The position numbers were made by a program, and so were the translations under genes. From the NCBI RefSeq assembly GCF_900105615.1, contig NZ_LT630003.1, positions 4,402,501 to 4,466,500 on the forward strand: a DNA stretch of 64,000 nt, written 5' to 3'. Source of the DNA: Lacrimispora sphenoides JCM 1415 (GTDB lineage Bacteria > Bacillota > Clostridia > Lachnospirales > Lachnospiraceae). The notes under the pieces are model-generated. The model saw only the letters and a program-made list of their open reading frames with translations, had not been told where the DNA came from and ran no database searches. This document shows positions 36,471 through 45,080 of this stretch, piece after piece. The first letter of the stretch is position 1, and the number at the start of each line of letters is the position of its first letter.

Positions 36471-37366
36471 TAAAAATACCCCTCCCGTTTCCGACGTTCC
36501 ATGCTGCCGGCCGTCTCATTATCAATGACCCGGCTGGTGCGTTCACTTGTGGCCGAGGCCAGCGTCTCCTTGATTACTGCCTCCAGTGTATCTGCTTCGG
36601 ATTCCACTCCGCCGGTGAGCGGGTAACAGCCGAGTGTGCGAAATCGGACTTTTTTGAGCTGCGGAACTTCCCCCGGACTTAAACGCATCCGGTCATCGTC
36701 TACCATGATAATGTTTCCATCCCGATAAACGACAGGACGTTCTTTTGCAAAATACAAGGGTACAATGCCGATATTTTCCCGCCGGATATATTGCCAGATA
36801 TCCTTTTCTGTCCAATTGGAAATAGGGAAGACGCGCATGCTCTCACCCTTACTAATCTGCGTATTGTATAATTTCCACATCTCCGGGCGCTGGTTTTTGG
36901 GATCCCATGCGTGATATTCGTTCCGAAAGGAAAAGATTCGCTCCTTTGCCCGGGATTTTTCCTCGTCTCGCCGCCCGCCGCCAAAGGCAGCCGTGAACTG
37001 ATATTTGGTAAGCGCGTCTTTGAGCGCTTGCGTCTTCATAATATCGGTGTATGCGGCGCCGTGGTCAAAGGGATTAATTCCTTGCGCGATCGCCTCTTCG
37101 TTCCGGTAGACCAGCATATTGATGTTTAACTCTTTTGCGCGCTGGTCACGAAATGCAATCATTTCACGAAATTTCCAGCTGGTATCGATATGCAGAAATG
37201 GGAAAGGCGGCTTTTCCGGGTAGAAAGCTTTCATGGCCAAATGAAGCATTACCGACGAATCCTTTCCGATAGAGTATAGCATCACCGGACGTTCGCACTC
37301 AGCAGCGACCTCACGAAAAATATAGATCGCTTCAGCTTCCAATTGATCTAAATGTGTCAGAGACAT
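36470..37366 (-). CDS. cysD: Sulfate adenylyltransferase small subunit
   Basis: A 298-residue ATP pyrophosphatase-family subunit that adenylates sulfate to APS. The PP-loop is [14 protein letters not shown], and [13 protein letters not shown] and [16 protein letters not shown] are typical CysD segments. The ATG at 37366 has AGGAGAG before it; an upstream in-frame ATG at 37402 is less likely. Confidence 0.94.
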   Translation of the reverse strand: MSLTHLDQLEAEAIYIFREVAAECERPVMLYSIGKDSSVMLHLAMKAFYPEKPPFPFLHIDTSWKFREMIAFRDQRAKELNINMLVYRNEEAIAQGINPFDHGAAYTDIMKTQALKDALTKYQFTAAFGGGRRDEEKSRAKERIFSFRNEYHAWDPKNQRPEMWKLYNTQISKGESMRVFPISNWTEKDIWQYIRRENIGIVPLYFAKERPVVYRDGNIIMVDDDRMRLSPGEVPQLKKVRFRTLGCYPLTGGVESEADTLEAVIKETLASATSERTSRVIDNETAGSMERRKREGYF

Positions 37367-37450
37367 GGGGATCTCTCCTCTCTTGATATAATCTGTTTTC
37401 ATATGGATTAATTGTTCGCTTGCCAGCGAGACGAAAACAGGTAAAAGTGT

Positions 37451-37762
37451 TTAGTATTTGTTGGCGCTGCGGCTGTCTACCGTCAGCGTTTTTGTGCTGC
37501 CATCCGGATTTGTGAGCATCCAGTGCAGCTGGGTACCGGTTCGCCGGATGGTAAACCGGCCGCCCAGTCCCCCGATGTCCTCGCCCAGATAAAGCGCAAT
37601 GGCCTGTACCGGACACTCCTTAAGACAGGATGCGCAGCCCCAGCAACGCTCCGGCCGTAAAATTTCAGCTTTTCCCTGTTGCAGGCGTATCAGGCTGCCG
37701 GGACAGATGCTGCGGCACCGGCCGCATCCAATACATTGCTCTGACCTTATTTCAATGCTCAT
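37451..37762 (-). CDS. aprB: APS reductase beta subunit-like ferredoxin
   Basis: A 103-residue ferredoxin with two [4Fe-4S] sets (CIGCGRCRSIC and CWGCASCLKEC) and a C-terminal tail of about 50 residues with beta strands, as in AprB. It should pass electrons to the FAD of AprA. It overlaps the aprA end by about 11 bases, so the two are co-translated. AGGAG precedes the ATG. Confidence 0.85.
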   Translation of the reverse strand: MSIEIRSEQCIGCGRCRSICPGSLIRLQQGKAEILRPERCWGCASCLKECPVQAIALYLGEDIGGLGGRFTIRRTGTQLHWMLTNPDGSTKTLTVDSRSANKY

Positions 37763-39440
37763 ATGTTTCTCCTTCCCCAAAAAGCGGCCGGAAGAGAATC
37801 TTCAAATTGCCGTTCTCAATCCTGGAATTGACATAGCATTCCATTTCGGAACTGATGTCCGGGTAATCGGTGTTCTCTGCAAAGCTGTGCCAGCGTGTTT
37901 CCCGCCGGGCTGCCAAATGGGCGATCACTGACCGGCTGAGGATTAATCGTTCACGCAGCTCCAATATGTATACAAGTTCCTGCATATCCGGGGCTGCCAA
38001 AGCGTTTGTCTGCCTTTGAATCTCCTCAATCTTTTCATCGGCAATGCGGAGGGAGTCTTCAGAAAAACGGTAGTCGGAGCCAATCCCTCCGGCGTATTGA
38101 TCCATGACGGACTGCATTTTTTCTTCCAATTCGTCTGTGGTAACACTGACTTTATCCTGGCTTATAAATCGCTCCAACCAGAGCTTTTTTTCCAGTACCT
38201 GCCCGGCATCTGGCAGCGCAGCTTCTCTGATCATGCAAGAAATCGCTGCATTTGCTGCGATTTCTCCCTCTGCAAATGCACCGGTTACGTACTTTTGGGG
38301 GCACCCTCCGGCCACATCTCCGGCAGCAAACAGTCCCTTTATGGTGGTTTCCCGATTGGTATCCACCCAATAGCCGCTGGCCGTGTGTCCTCCTACGATA
38401 TAGGGTTCGGTTCCCTCAATTTCTACGTTTTTGATGCGGGGTGTTTCACCGCTTTCCAACCATCTTAGCGTTTGACTAGGTGCCATGTTGAGATACGCTT
38501 TCTGTAAATCCTCATCCTGTTCTTCTGTGATCCCCATGGTGCGCAGGGTGCATGGACCGCGGCCTTCACGGCTTTCTGTCACTGTTCCATGCAGGCGCTG
38601 AGAGGTGGTCAATCCATATTTCTGTTCATAGATCTCTCCCTGGGAATTGATCTGCTTTGCACCGACACCCTGTGCCAGCGTTCCTGTAGGTGCAATGGTA
38701 TCCTTGCAGCGCAGGGCAATAAAGCGCATTTCCAAAGTGGTCATCTCAGCACCTGCCAGAATGCCCATGGCATATCCGGCACCGGTATTGAAGGGCGGAT
38801 ACCACATTTTGTGCCGGGAAAATCCGGGATGATTGGGGCGGTATAGGCCTGCAGCGCCGCCGGTGGCGCAGAGTACTGCTTTGGCCGTAAGGACGTACAG
38901 CACCGGCTCATCTATGCTGATGGCATAGGCGCCCTGAATGCGATTGTCCTTCACAATATACTCAAACACGTTGACGCGGTTCATCACTGTAATTTCCGGT
39001 CTCTTTGATACGGCGTCAGCCAATATCGGTTTTATGTTTTCTCCGTTTATTTTAATATTTCGATTACCGCGTATGGTATATCCGCCTTGCTCATCCTTGA
39101 GAACCGTAAGTCCCAGTCCTTCCAGTTTTTGCGCTGTCCGGTTCAGTCTCTCGGCTATTGTCAAAAGTAAGTCACCGCGTACAATCCCTTGCGCGTCGTT
39201 ACGGGCGTAATCCACATAATCCTGAGGCGTTTTTCCCGGCACGATGTATGCGTTGATTGCATTGACCCCTGCGGCCAGGCAGCCGCTGCGCCGTATATCC
39301 GCCTTATCGGTAATCAATATGCGGCCGCAGCTTTGTTCACTGAATGTCAAAGCAGCATAACACCCTGCTGTGCCGCCGCCAATGATCAAAAAATCTGTTT
39401 CTAAATATTCCGTACGTAGCATCTTACTGAACTGTTTCAT
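37752..39440 (-). CDS. aprA: APS reductase alpha subunit-like flavoprotein
   Basis: A 562-residue FAD enzyme of the fumarate reductase/AprA superfamily. The dinucleotide motif is DFLIIGGGTAGCYAALTF, followed by RRSGCLAAGVNAINAYI, which matches AprA better than SdhA or aspartate oxidase. Later come GLFAAGDVAGGCPQKYV and the substrate-side ALRCKDT region. It is shorter than the sulfate-reducer enzyme (about 650). With aprB and cysDN beside it, the likely reaction is APS to sulfite and AMP. No PAPS reductase (cysH) is nearby. First gene of the sulfur operon; a second Met at residue 7 is possible. Confidence 0.85.
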   Translation of the reverse strand: MKQFSKMLRTEYLETDFLIIGGGTAGCYAALTFSEQSCGRILITDKADIRRSGCLAAGVNAINAYIVPGKTPQDYVDYARNDAQGIVRGDLLLTIAERLNRTAQKLEGLGLTVLKDEQGGYTIRGNRNIKINGENIKPILADAVSKRPEITVMNRVNVFEYIVKDNRIQGAYAISIDEPVLYVLTAKAVLCATGGAAGLYRPNHPGFSRHKMWYPPFNTGAGYAMGILAGAEMTTLEMRFIALRCKDTIAPTGTLAQGVGAKQINSQGEIYEQKYGLTTSQRLHGTVTESREGRGPCTLRTMGITEEQDEDLQKAYLNMAPSQTLRWLESGETPRIKNVEIEGTEPYIVGGHTASGYWVDTNRETTIKGLFAAGDVAGGCPQKYVTGAFAEGEIAANAAISCMIREAALPDAGQVLEKKLWLERFISQDKVSVTTDELEEKMQSVMDQYAGGIGSDYRFSEDSLRIADEKIEEIQRQTNALAAPDMQELVYILELRERLILSRSVIAHLAARRETRWHSFAENTDYPDISSEMECYVNSRIENGNLKILFRPLFGEGETYEH

Positions 39441-39520
39441 GAAATCACCTACTTTATCTATGGGAAATATATAATATGACTCATTTTACTTGTTCGAAAG
39501 ATGGAAATCCAGAGCAAATT

Positions 39521-39585
39521 ACGCAATCGTTACACAAGAAAATCAGTAAAATTATGGAAAAAACTGGCGCAAACGTTACACAAGA
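39521..39585. promoter_or_regulatory. Two repeated LacI-type operators between aprA and the regulator
   Basis: ACGCAATCGTTACACAAGA (39521-39539) and GCGCAAACGTTACACAAGA (39567-39585) agree at 17 of 19 positions, 46 bases apart. Their GCAAACGTT core matches the left half of the palindrome at 40892. They lie between the divergent aprA and lacI genes. Confidence 0.65.
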
Positions 39586-39591
39586 TTTATC

Positions 39592-39620
39592 TTGATTTTT
39601 CATATTTATCTATATATCAT
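39592..39620 (+). promoter_or_regulatory. Possible promoter of the LacI regulator gene
   Basis: TTGATT (39592-39597), 17-base spacer, TATCAT (39615-39620), 46 bases before the ATG. The nearest operator ends seven bases upstream of the -35. Confidence 0.5.
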
Positions 39621-39665
39621 ACTAAACATATAGATATAATATGTTAATTGGGGGAGGGTAATCGT

Positions 39666-40703
39666 ATGACATTAAAAGAAGTTGCGGCACGGGCCGGGGT
39701 TTCTGTGTCCACCGTTTCCAGAATTATCAATTCAGCGGACGGGAGCTTCGCCCGCAAGGAAACCCAGGACCGGGTATGGGCTGTCATCAAGGAAACTGGT
39801 TATATGCCCAACCAGAGTGCACGGAACTTAAAAAGGGGGAAAAACGGGGGACAGCAAACACCGGCCGGAACGTTTGCCTGTATTTTAGGGAGAGCGAAGA
39901 CTTTGGATGATAATCCCTTTTTTGCTCAGCTTGCGCAAGTCATTGAACAGCAGGCCATGGAACGAAACTATCCTGTACGGCTCTCTTATTCCGTTTTTGA
40001 TATCAAAATGATCTCGACCCTTGAAAAAATTGAATCGGCAAACGTGGACGGCGCTATTGTGCTTGGGCGGTTCAGTGAGGCAGCAACAGCATTCCTGGAG
40101 AGTCATTACAAAAATATCGTTTATGTGGGACGTAATTTAATTCATGCTGAATGGGATCAGGTAATTTGCGATGGCTATGAGGCAACACAAATGGCCATAG
40201 AACACCTTGTCTCCTATGGCCACCGGCGGATTGGCTATATTGGTGAAACAGACGATGAAACACGGTACCAGGCGTATCGTGATATGATTTGTAAATGCGG
40301 ACTGGAAGACAACCGGCGTTTCGTTTGCAATGTCCCGCACACCGGCGAGGGGGGATACCGGGGAGCGGATCTGCTTTTGCGCGGGTGTGCTGAGTTGCCC
40401 ACCGCAGTTTTTTGCGCAGCCGATGTGTCAGCCATTGCTGCATTGCGCCGCTTCAGGGAGGCGAGAATCAAGGTCCCGGAGCAGCTTTCCATAATCAGCA
40501 TGGACAATATAGAATTGTCCAGCTATGTTTCTCCCATGCTGACAACAGTTGGCATGCCAATTGCTGAAATAGGAAGCATGGCGGTACAGTTGCTCATCGG
40601 CCGGATTCACAAACAACACCGGCTCCCGCTGAAACTATACCTGCCGAATAAGTTGATGCGGCGGGAAAGCGTATTCAATATAAACGAAGGAATGTATATA
40701 TGA
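39666..40703 (+). CDS. LacI-family regulator of the sulfur island
   Basis: A 345-residue regulator. The N-terminal helix-turn-helix reads TLKEVAARAGVSVSTVSRII, followed by the hinge and a periplasmic-binding-protein-like sensor domain; ISMDNIELSSYVSPMLTTVG near the end is the usual LacI region. The start at 39666 has GGGGGAGGG before it. It stands between the sulfate-reduction operon and the sulfate importer, and matching operators occur in both intergenic regions. LacI proteins usually sense sugars or nucleotides; a sulfur-cycle effector (APS, adenosine phosphate, O-acetylhomoserine) is only a guess. Confidence 0.88.
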   Translation: MTLKEVAARAGVSVSTVSRIINSADGSFARKETQDRVWAVIKETGYMPNQSARNLKRGKNGGQQTPAGTFACILGRAKTLDDNPFFAQLAQVIEQQAMERNYPVRLSYSVFDIKMISTLEKIESANVDGAIVLGRFSEAATAFLESHYKNIVYVGRNLIHAEWDQVICDGYEATQMAIEHLVSYGHRRIGYIGETDDETRYQAYRDMICKCGLEDNRRFVCNVPHTGEGGYRGADLLLRGCAELPTAVFCAADVSAIAALRRFREARIKVPEQLSIISMDNIELSSYVSPMLTTVGMPIAEIGSMAVQLLIGRIHKQHRLPLKLYLPNKLMRRESVFNINEGMYI

Positions 40704-40876
40704 AAGACAAAATACGATGGGATATCCTGCTTGTTGGTTTCGGTAATTTGGCGGTTTTAGAGGGTGAGGTGAGGTTCCTGTTTCCCGGCTGCCGGGTCAT
40801 CTCTGCACGGACGGTACAGTCAGGGCTTACGCTTTCTCCTATCCGGCAGATGTTTCTGCAAACGATTGCTGAATGA
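40700..40876 (+). CDS. Unrecognised 58-residue ORF coupled to the LacI gene
   Basis: I do not recognise this product. It starts on the LacI stop (ATGA overlap), which suggests co-translation, and reads MKDKIRWDILLVGFGNLAVL at its start, with a single Cys in FPGCRVIS. It has no membrane segment or signal sequence. It may be a true small protein, a decayed domain, or chance reading. It ends 16 bases before the operator at 40892. Confidence 0.4.
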   Translation: MKDKIRWDILLVGFGNLAVLEGEVRFLFPGCRVISARTVQSGLTLSPIRQMFLQTIAE

Positions 40877-40891
40877 TATGACCTTTTTATA

Positions 40892-40909
40892 TAAGCAAAC
40901 GTTTGCTTA
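40892..40909. promoter_or_regulatory. Perfect LacI-type operator before the sulfate importer
   Basis: TAAGCAAACGTTTGCTTA is an 18-base perfect palindrome with the CG centre typical of LacI/CcpA-type sites. It ends eight bases before the -35 at 40918. Confidence 0.75.
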
Positions 40910-40917
40910 ATTTGCCG

Positions 40918-40946
40918 TTGCAATCATGGAATCAGATTCGTATAAT
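40918..40946 (+). promoter_or_regulatory. Promoter of the sulfate importer operon
   Basis: TTGCAA (40918-40923), 17-base spacer, perfect TATAAT (40941-40946). It gives a leader of about 210 bases before sbp, which contains the cysteine-rich ORF. Confidence 0.65.
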
Positions 40947-40996
40947 GCATAGTAAACATATTTGTTTTGTATGTAATGGATTTGGGGGTGAATCTG

Positions 40997-41098
40997 ATGC
41001 GAAAAAAAACTGCTCTGCGCATGACGGCAAAGTGCCGATGTTATAAATGTTGTCACTTTACTGCTGGGAAAACCTGTGGCTTAAAAGAACGAATGTGA
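40997..41098 (+). CDS. 33-residue cysteine-rich ORF in the sulfate importer leader
   Basis: A short ORF with a good ribosome site (GGGGGTG, seven bases before the ATG). It encodes 33 residues with five Cys, four within CRCYKCC, and many Lys/Arg. It lies between the importer promoter and sbp. Such a peptide could be a cysteine-sensing leader, where slow decoding of Cys codons changes expression of the downstream genes, or a small metal-binding or thiol protein. No clear terminator hairpin is seen between its stop and sbp, so any attenuation mechanism would differ from the trp model. Confidence 0.55.
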   Translation: MRKKTALRMTAKCRCYKCCHFTAGKTCGLKERM

Positions 41099-41161
41099 TT
41101 TCAGATTTTCTAAATTAAAATGAGGCATAAAAATAACATGGCGAAATGAGGTATTTCCATT

Positions 41162-42226
41162 ATGAAACGTATAACGATATTATCCAATAAGGTCTTAGGG
41201 CCAACTGTCGTATTAGCTTCTGTCCTCGGTGTATTAACGGGCTGCTCCGGTAATGCTGTCACTTCTGATGGGAACCGTGGGGCCTCTGAATCAAAAACGG
41301 TATCAATTACAAATGTCTCCTATGACCCTACCCGGGAGTTGTATGAGCAATATAACAAGCTTTTCCAAACCTATTGGGAGGAGGAAAAAGGGCAGGCCGT
41401 GGAAATCACTCAGTCTCACGGCGGATCAGGCAAGCAGGCACGTTCCGTATTGGAGGGCAACGAGGCCGATGTGGTAACACTGGCCCTTGAGGGCGATGTG
41501 GATGAACTGCGAAAAGGCGGACTGATTGAAGACGGCTGGGTAGACGAACTTCCAAAGAACAGTTCCCCCTATACCTCCACAATTGTATTCCTGGTTCGAA
41601 AAGGGAATCCGAAAAACATTCAGGATTGGGATGATCTTGCCGGGCCAGGTGTTGAAGTCATCACCCCTGATCCGAAAAGCTCCGGCGGCGCCCGGTGGAA
41701 CTTTTTAGCTGCCTGGGCCTACTCCGATAAAACATATGGCGGGAATGAGACAAAGAACAGAGAGTTTTTACAAGCGCTTTACGCCAATGTATCCGTACTG
41801 GATTCTGGCGCCAGGGGAGCAACCACAACATTTGTAGAAAACAAAAAAGGGGATGTGCTGTTGGCGTGGGAGAACGAGGCGTTTCTTTCGGTGGTGGAGC
41901 ATCCCGATGAATATGAGATTATAACTCCCAGCTTAAGCATTCTGGCACAGCCGTCCGTTGCTGTGGTAGACGCCAATGCCAAAAAGCACGAAACAGAGGA
42001 GATTGCTAAGGCTTACCTTGCTTACCTCTATTCAGACGCGGCTCAGCGGCTGGAGGGAGAAAATTATTACCGTCCTTCCAATCCTGACATCCTGAAGGAA
42101 TTTGGAGATACCTTTGATCTTGATATCCAGCTGGTCAATATCAACGATGATTTTGGAGGGTGGGCTTCCGCCAGTGAGAAATTTTTTGCCGACGGGGCGA
42201 TTTTTGATCAGATTTATAAGAAGTAA
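41162..42226 (+). CDS. sbp: Sulfate-binding lipoprotein of the ABC importer
   Basis: A 354-residue solute-binding lipoprotein, with a signal ending in VLTGC (Cys28). Family features of sulfate/thiosulfate-binding proteins are SYDPTRELYEQYN (about residue 53), SHGGSGKQARSV (about 85), VTLALEGDVDEL and GGARWNFLAAW. These supply the backbone and side-chain contacts to the oxyanion. It should deliver sulfate (or thiosulfate) to CysTW. First structural gene after the cysteine-rich ORF. Confidence 0.92.
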   Translation: MKRITILSNKVLGPTVVLASVLGVLTGCSGNAVTSDGNRGASESKTVSITNVSYDPTRELYEQYNKLFQTYWEEEKGQAVEITQSHGGSGKQARSVLEGNEADVVTLALEGDVDELRKGGLIEDGWVDELPKNSSPYTSTIVFLVRKGNPKNIQDWDDLAGPGVEVITPDPKSSGGARWNFLAAWAYSDKTYGGNETKNREFLQALYANVSVLDSGARGATTTFVENKKGDVLLAWENEAFLSVVEHPDEYEIITPSLSILAQPSVAVVDANAKKHETEEIAKAYLAYLYSDAAQRLEGENYYRPSNPDILKEFGDTFDLDIQLVNINDDFGGWASASEKFFADGAIFDQIYKK

Positions 42227-42258
42227 CACGGCTGCAATCGCCAGGCGCAGGGGGAATC

Positions 42259-43107
42259 ATGCATAACTTTGAAAAAATTTTTTTAAAACGGAAAATCAGA
42301 GTGATACCAGGATTTGGTCTTTCCATCGGCATCACGGTCACAATGCTCAGCTTGGTTGTGCTGATTCCTCTGTTTTCTGTATTCTTACTACTTTCCGATT
42401 CTTCTTTCAGCGATTTTTTGAGAGTGATTACGGATAAACAAACGATAGCGGCCTATCAGGTCAGTCTCAGCTGCTCCGCCATTGCCGCGGTCGTTAATGT
42501 GGTGTTCGGTATTTTGCTGGCCTGGATTTTAACCCGTTATCAATTTCCTATGCGGCGGATATTGGATGGCCTGATCGAGCTGCCGCTCGCCCTTCCCACT
42601 GCTGTGGCAGGGATTGCGCTGACCACCTTATATTCTGAACACGGATGGATTGGCAGATGGTTTGCAAAAATAGGAGTGAAAATCTCCTATTCAAAAACAG
42701 GAATTGTGATTGCTATGATTTTTATCGGAATACCACTTGTGGTACGCTCCGTTCAGCCGGTTCTGGAAAAGCTGGATCCACAGTATGAGGAAGCGGCACA
42801 GGTATTAGGAGCCAGCCGCTCCCGTACCTTCTTTAAAGTGGTGCTTCCTGAAATTCTGCCGGCTGCCCTGACCGGTTTCGGCCTTGCCTTTGCCAAGTCC
42901 ATTGGCGAATATGGCAGCGTGGTGTTTATCGCGGGAAATATCCCCTATGAGACACAGATCGTACCGCTTATTATCATGAATAAGCTGGAACAGTTCAACT
43001 ATCCGGCTGCAACAGCAATTGCTTTCGTAATGGTGGTATTTGCGTTCCTGCTCCTGTTCGGTATCAACTTAATTCAGGCGCGCATCCAAAAAATTGCAAG
43101 GGGGTAA
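42259..43107 (+). CDS. cysT: Sulfate ABC transporter permease CysT (CysU)
   Basis: A 282-residue permease with about six membrane segments. The EAA loop reads EEAAQVLGASRSRTF (about residue 178), the docking site for CysA. FAKSIGEYGSVVFIAGN is a strong CysT signature. It pairs with CysW. Confidence 0.93.
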   Translation: MHNFEKIFLKRKIRVIPGFGLSIGITVTMLSLVVLIPLFSVFLLLSDSSFSDFLRVITDKQTIAAYQVSLSCSAIAAVVNVVFGILLAWILTRYQFPMRRILDGLIELPLALPTAVAGIALTTLYSEHGWIGRWFAKIGVKISYSKTGIVIAMIFIGIPLVVRSVQPVLEKLDPQYEEAAQVLGASRSRTFFKVVLPEILPAALTGFGLAFAKSIGEYGSVVFIAGNIPYETQIVPLIIMNKLEQFNYPAATAIAFVMVVFAFLLLFGINLIQARIQKIARG

Positions 43108-43113
43108 GGGCGA

Positions 43114-43923
43114 ATGAAAGAGAACATCATAAAATGGCTTTTGATCTTAATTGGAGCGGCGTTTTTAGGCATCATGCTCGTATTGCCTCTTGCCGCCGTG
43201 CTGGTATATTCCCTGCGTCAAGGCTTTGAGGTTTTCTTCCTGGCAGTTACTGATGATTATACTGTGAAAGCACTAAAGCTGACGCTGTTTACTACGGTCA
43301 TTTCTGTTGCTGTGAATACACTGTTTGGCGTTTTTGCTGCCTGGGGTATTTCTAAATTCCAATTTCGGGGAAAGCAGGCGCTTACTACGCTGATCGATAT
43401 CCCATTCTCTATTTCCCCAATTATCGCGGGGCTGGTGTTTATACTGGTATTCGGGCGAATTGGCTGGGCATACCCTTTGCTGGAGGCATGGGATATTAAA
43501 ATTGTATTTGCCGTACCTGGAATTGTATTAGCAACGATTTTTGTTACCTTTCCCTTTGTTGCCCGAGAGCTGATTCCCTTGATGCAGGCACAGGGCAGCG
43601 ATGAGGAGGAAGCCGCAGCCCTGATGGGTGCGAAGGGGCTGCGGATTTTCCGCAAGGTTACTTTTCCGCATATCAAATGGGGACTCTTGTACGGTATTAT
43701 TCTCTGCACAGCACGTGCTTTGGGCGAGTTTGGTGCGGTATCGGTAGTATCCGGCCATCTGCGAGGTAAGACAAATACATTACCGCTGCACGTGGAAATT
43801 CTGTTCAATGAATTTAAACTGACTGCGGCTTTTGCTGTCTCATCTATTTTGGTGTTGATTGCGGTATTGATTCTGATCCTGCGCAATATTGTAGAGTATC
43901 GTGTCAAGCGGGAAGAGAGGTAG
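43114..43923 (+). CDS. cysW: Sulfate ABC transporter permease CysW
   Basis: A 269-residue permease. The EAA loop is EEAAALMGAKGLRIF (about residue 168), and ALGEFGAVSVVSGHLRGKTN is the conserved CysW stretch. It begins six bases after cysT and forms the second membrane half of the importer. Confidence 0.93.
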   Translation: MKENIIKWLLILIGAAFLGIMLVLPLAAVLVYSLRQGFEVFFLAVTDDYTVKALKLTLFTTVISVAVNTLFGVFAAWGISKFQFRGKQALTTLIDIPFSISPIIAGLVFILVFGRIGWAYPLLEAWDIKIVFAVPGIVLATIFVTFPFVARELIPLMQAQGSDEEEAAALMGAKGLRIFRKVTFPHIKWGLLYGIILCTARALGEFGAVSVVSGHLRGKTNTLPLHVEILFNEFKLTAAFAVSSILVLIAVLILILRNIVEYRVKREER

Positions 43924-43928
43924 GGCCT

Positions 43929-44987
43929 ATGTATGTACAGCTAAAAAACATCAATAAAAAGTTCGGTTCTTATCAGGCCGCGGAGAACATTAGTTTTTCC
44001 ATTGAAAAAGGAAAGCTGATTGGGCTGTTGGGTCCCTCAGGAAGCGGGAAAACAACTATTTTACGTATGATTGCAGGACTGGAAGCGCCGGACAGCGGCG
44101 ATATTTATATCGATGGCCAGTGTGTGAACGGTCTTCCTGCAAGCAAACGGGGGATTGGCTTTGTATTTCAAAACTACGCCCTATTTCGTTATATGTCGGT
44201 TTTTGATAACATTGCATTTGGCCTGGAAGTACAGAAAAAGGATAAGACGTATACCAAACAGCGGGTAAACGAGCTGATAGAGCTTATCGGGCTGAAAGGG
44301 CTGGAAAACCGGCGGCCTCACCAGCTTTCAGGAGGACAGAAGCAGCGTGTGGCTTTTGCCAGGGCACTCGCGCCGAACCCTCATCTGCTGCTGCTTGATG
44401 AGCCCTTTGCCGCCATTGATGCGAAGGTGCGTAAAGAATTGCGTACATGGCTGAGAGAGACCATAAACAAGGTTGGGATCACCAGTATCTTTGTCACCCA
44501 CGATCAGGAGGAAGCAGTCGAGGTAGCGGATGAAATCATCATCACCAATACTGGCCATATTGAACAAATCGGGTCACCGGTGGAGATTTATAAAAATCCG
44601 GCTACACCTTTTGCTGCGAGGTTTATTGGTGAATCCATGATTGTAGAGGATTATGGCCGGCTCAGCGGCTTTGAATTGGAAGAGGGCTATGAAAAAGCCG
44701 TTCTTCGGCCTGAATTCATAAAGGTCACAAGAACGGACAAAGAGGTCTATCCACACGCTTCTCAGCGTGCGGTCATCGAAGACAGCCTTTTTCGAGGCAA
44801 TATGTTAGAGTTGAGATTGAATGTCAGTGGGATAAAGCTTGTTGCATACCGGTCCTTAGAGGATGACTTCCTCGCTGTCGGTGAAGAAGTCAGTGTGCTG
44901 ATTTACCGTTTGTATCTTTACAACGACACACAGGTGCGCCTGGCGGAAAACAAGTCTTTTCAGGCCAGCGATATATTTACCATCTGA
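43929..44987 (+). CDS. cysA: Sulfate ABC transporter ATPase
   Basis: A 352-residue ATPase with all motifs intact: Walker A GPSGSGKTT, Q-loop FVFQNYALF, signature LSGGQKQR, Walker B LLLLDEPFAAID and the H-loop IFVTHDQEE. A C-terminal TOBE-like domain (about 240-350) is of regulatory type. It powers CysTW. Confidence 0.94.
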   Translation: MYVQLKNINKKFGSYQAAENISFSIEKGKLIGLLGPSGSGKTTILRMIAGLEAPDSGDIYIDGQCVNGLPASKRGIGFVFQNYALFRYMSVFDNIAFGLEVQKKDKTYTKQRVNELIELIGLKGLENRRPHQLSGGQKQRVAFARALAPNPHLLLLDEPFAAIDAKVRKELRTWLRETINKVGITSIFVTHDQEEAVEVADEIIITNTGHIEQIGSPVEIYKNPATPFAARFIGESMIVEDYGRLSGFELEEGYEKAVLRPEFIKVTRTDKEVYPHASQRAVIEDSLFRGNMLELRLNVSGIKLVAYRSLEDDFLAVGEEVSVLIYRLYLYNDTQVRLAENKSFQASDIFTI

Positions 44988-45080
44988 CAGGTCAGTTTTC
45001 TTTGGGAGGGCTCCCCTTCTCATGATATGAACCAGTGATAAGTGTTTCTTCTGTTATCAGCTCATTCTGGAGGCGGTAAG

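Noticed and set aside
37752..39440. AprA-like protein as fumarate reductase or L-aspartate oxidase
   Set aside because: Coupling to an AprB-like ferredoxin and to cysDN in one operon, plus the RRSGCLAAGVNAIN stretch, favours APS reductase; the alternative is kept only as a test.
41099..41161. Classical attenuator terminator between the Cys-rich ORF and sbp
   Set aside because: No stable hairpin followed by a T run is visible in this stretch.
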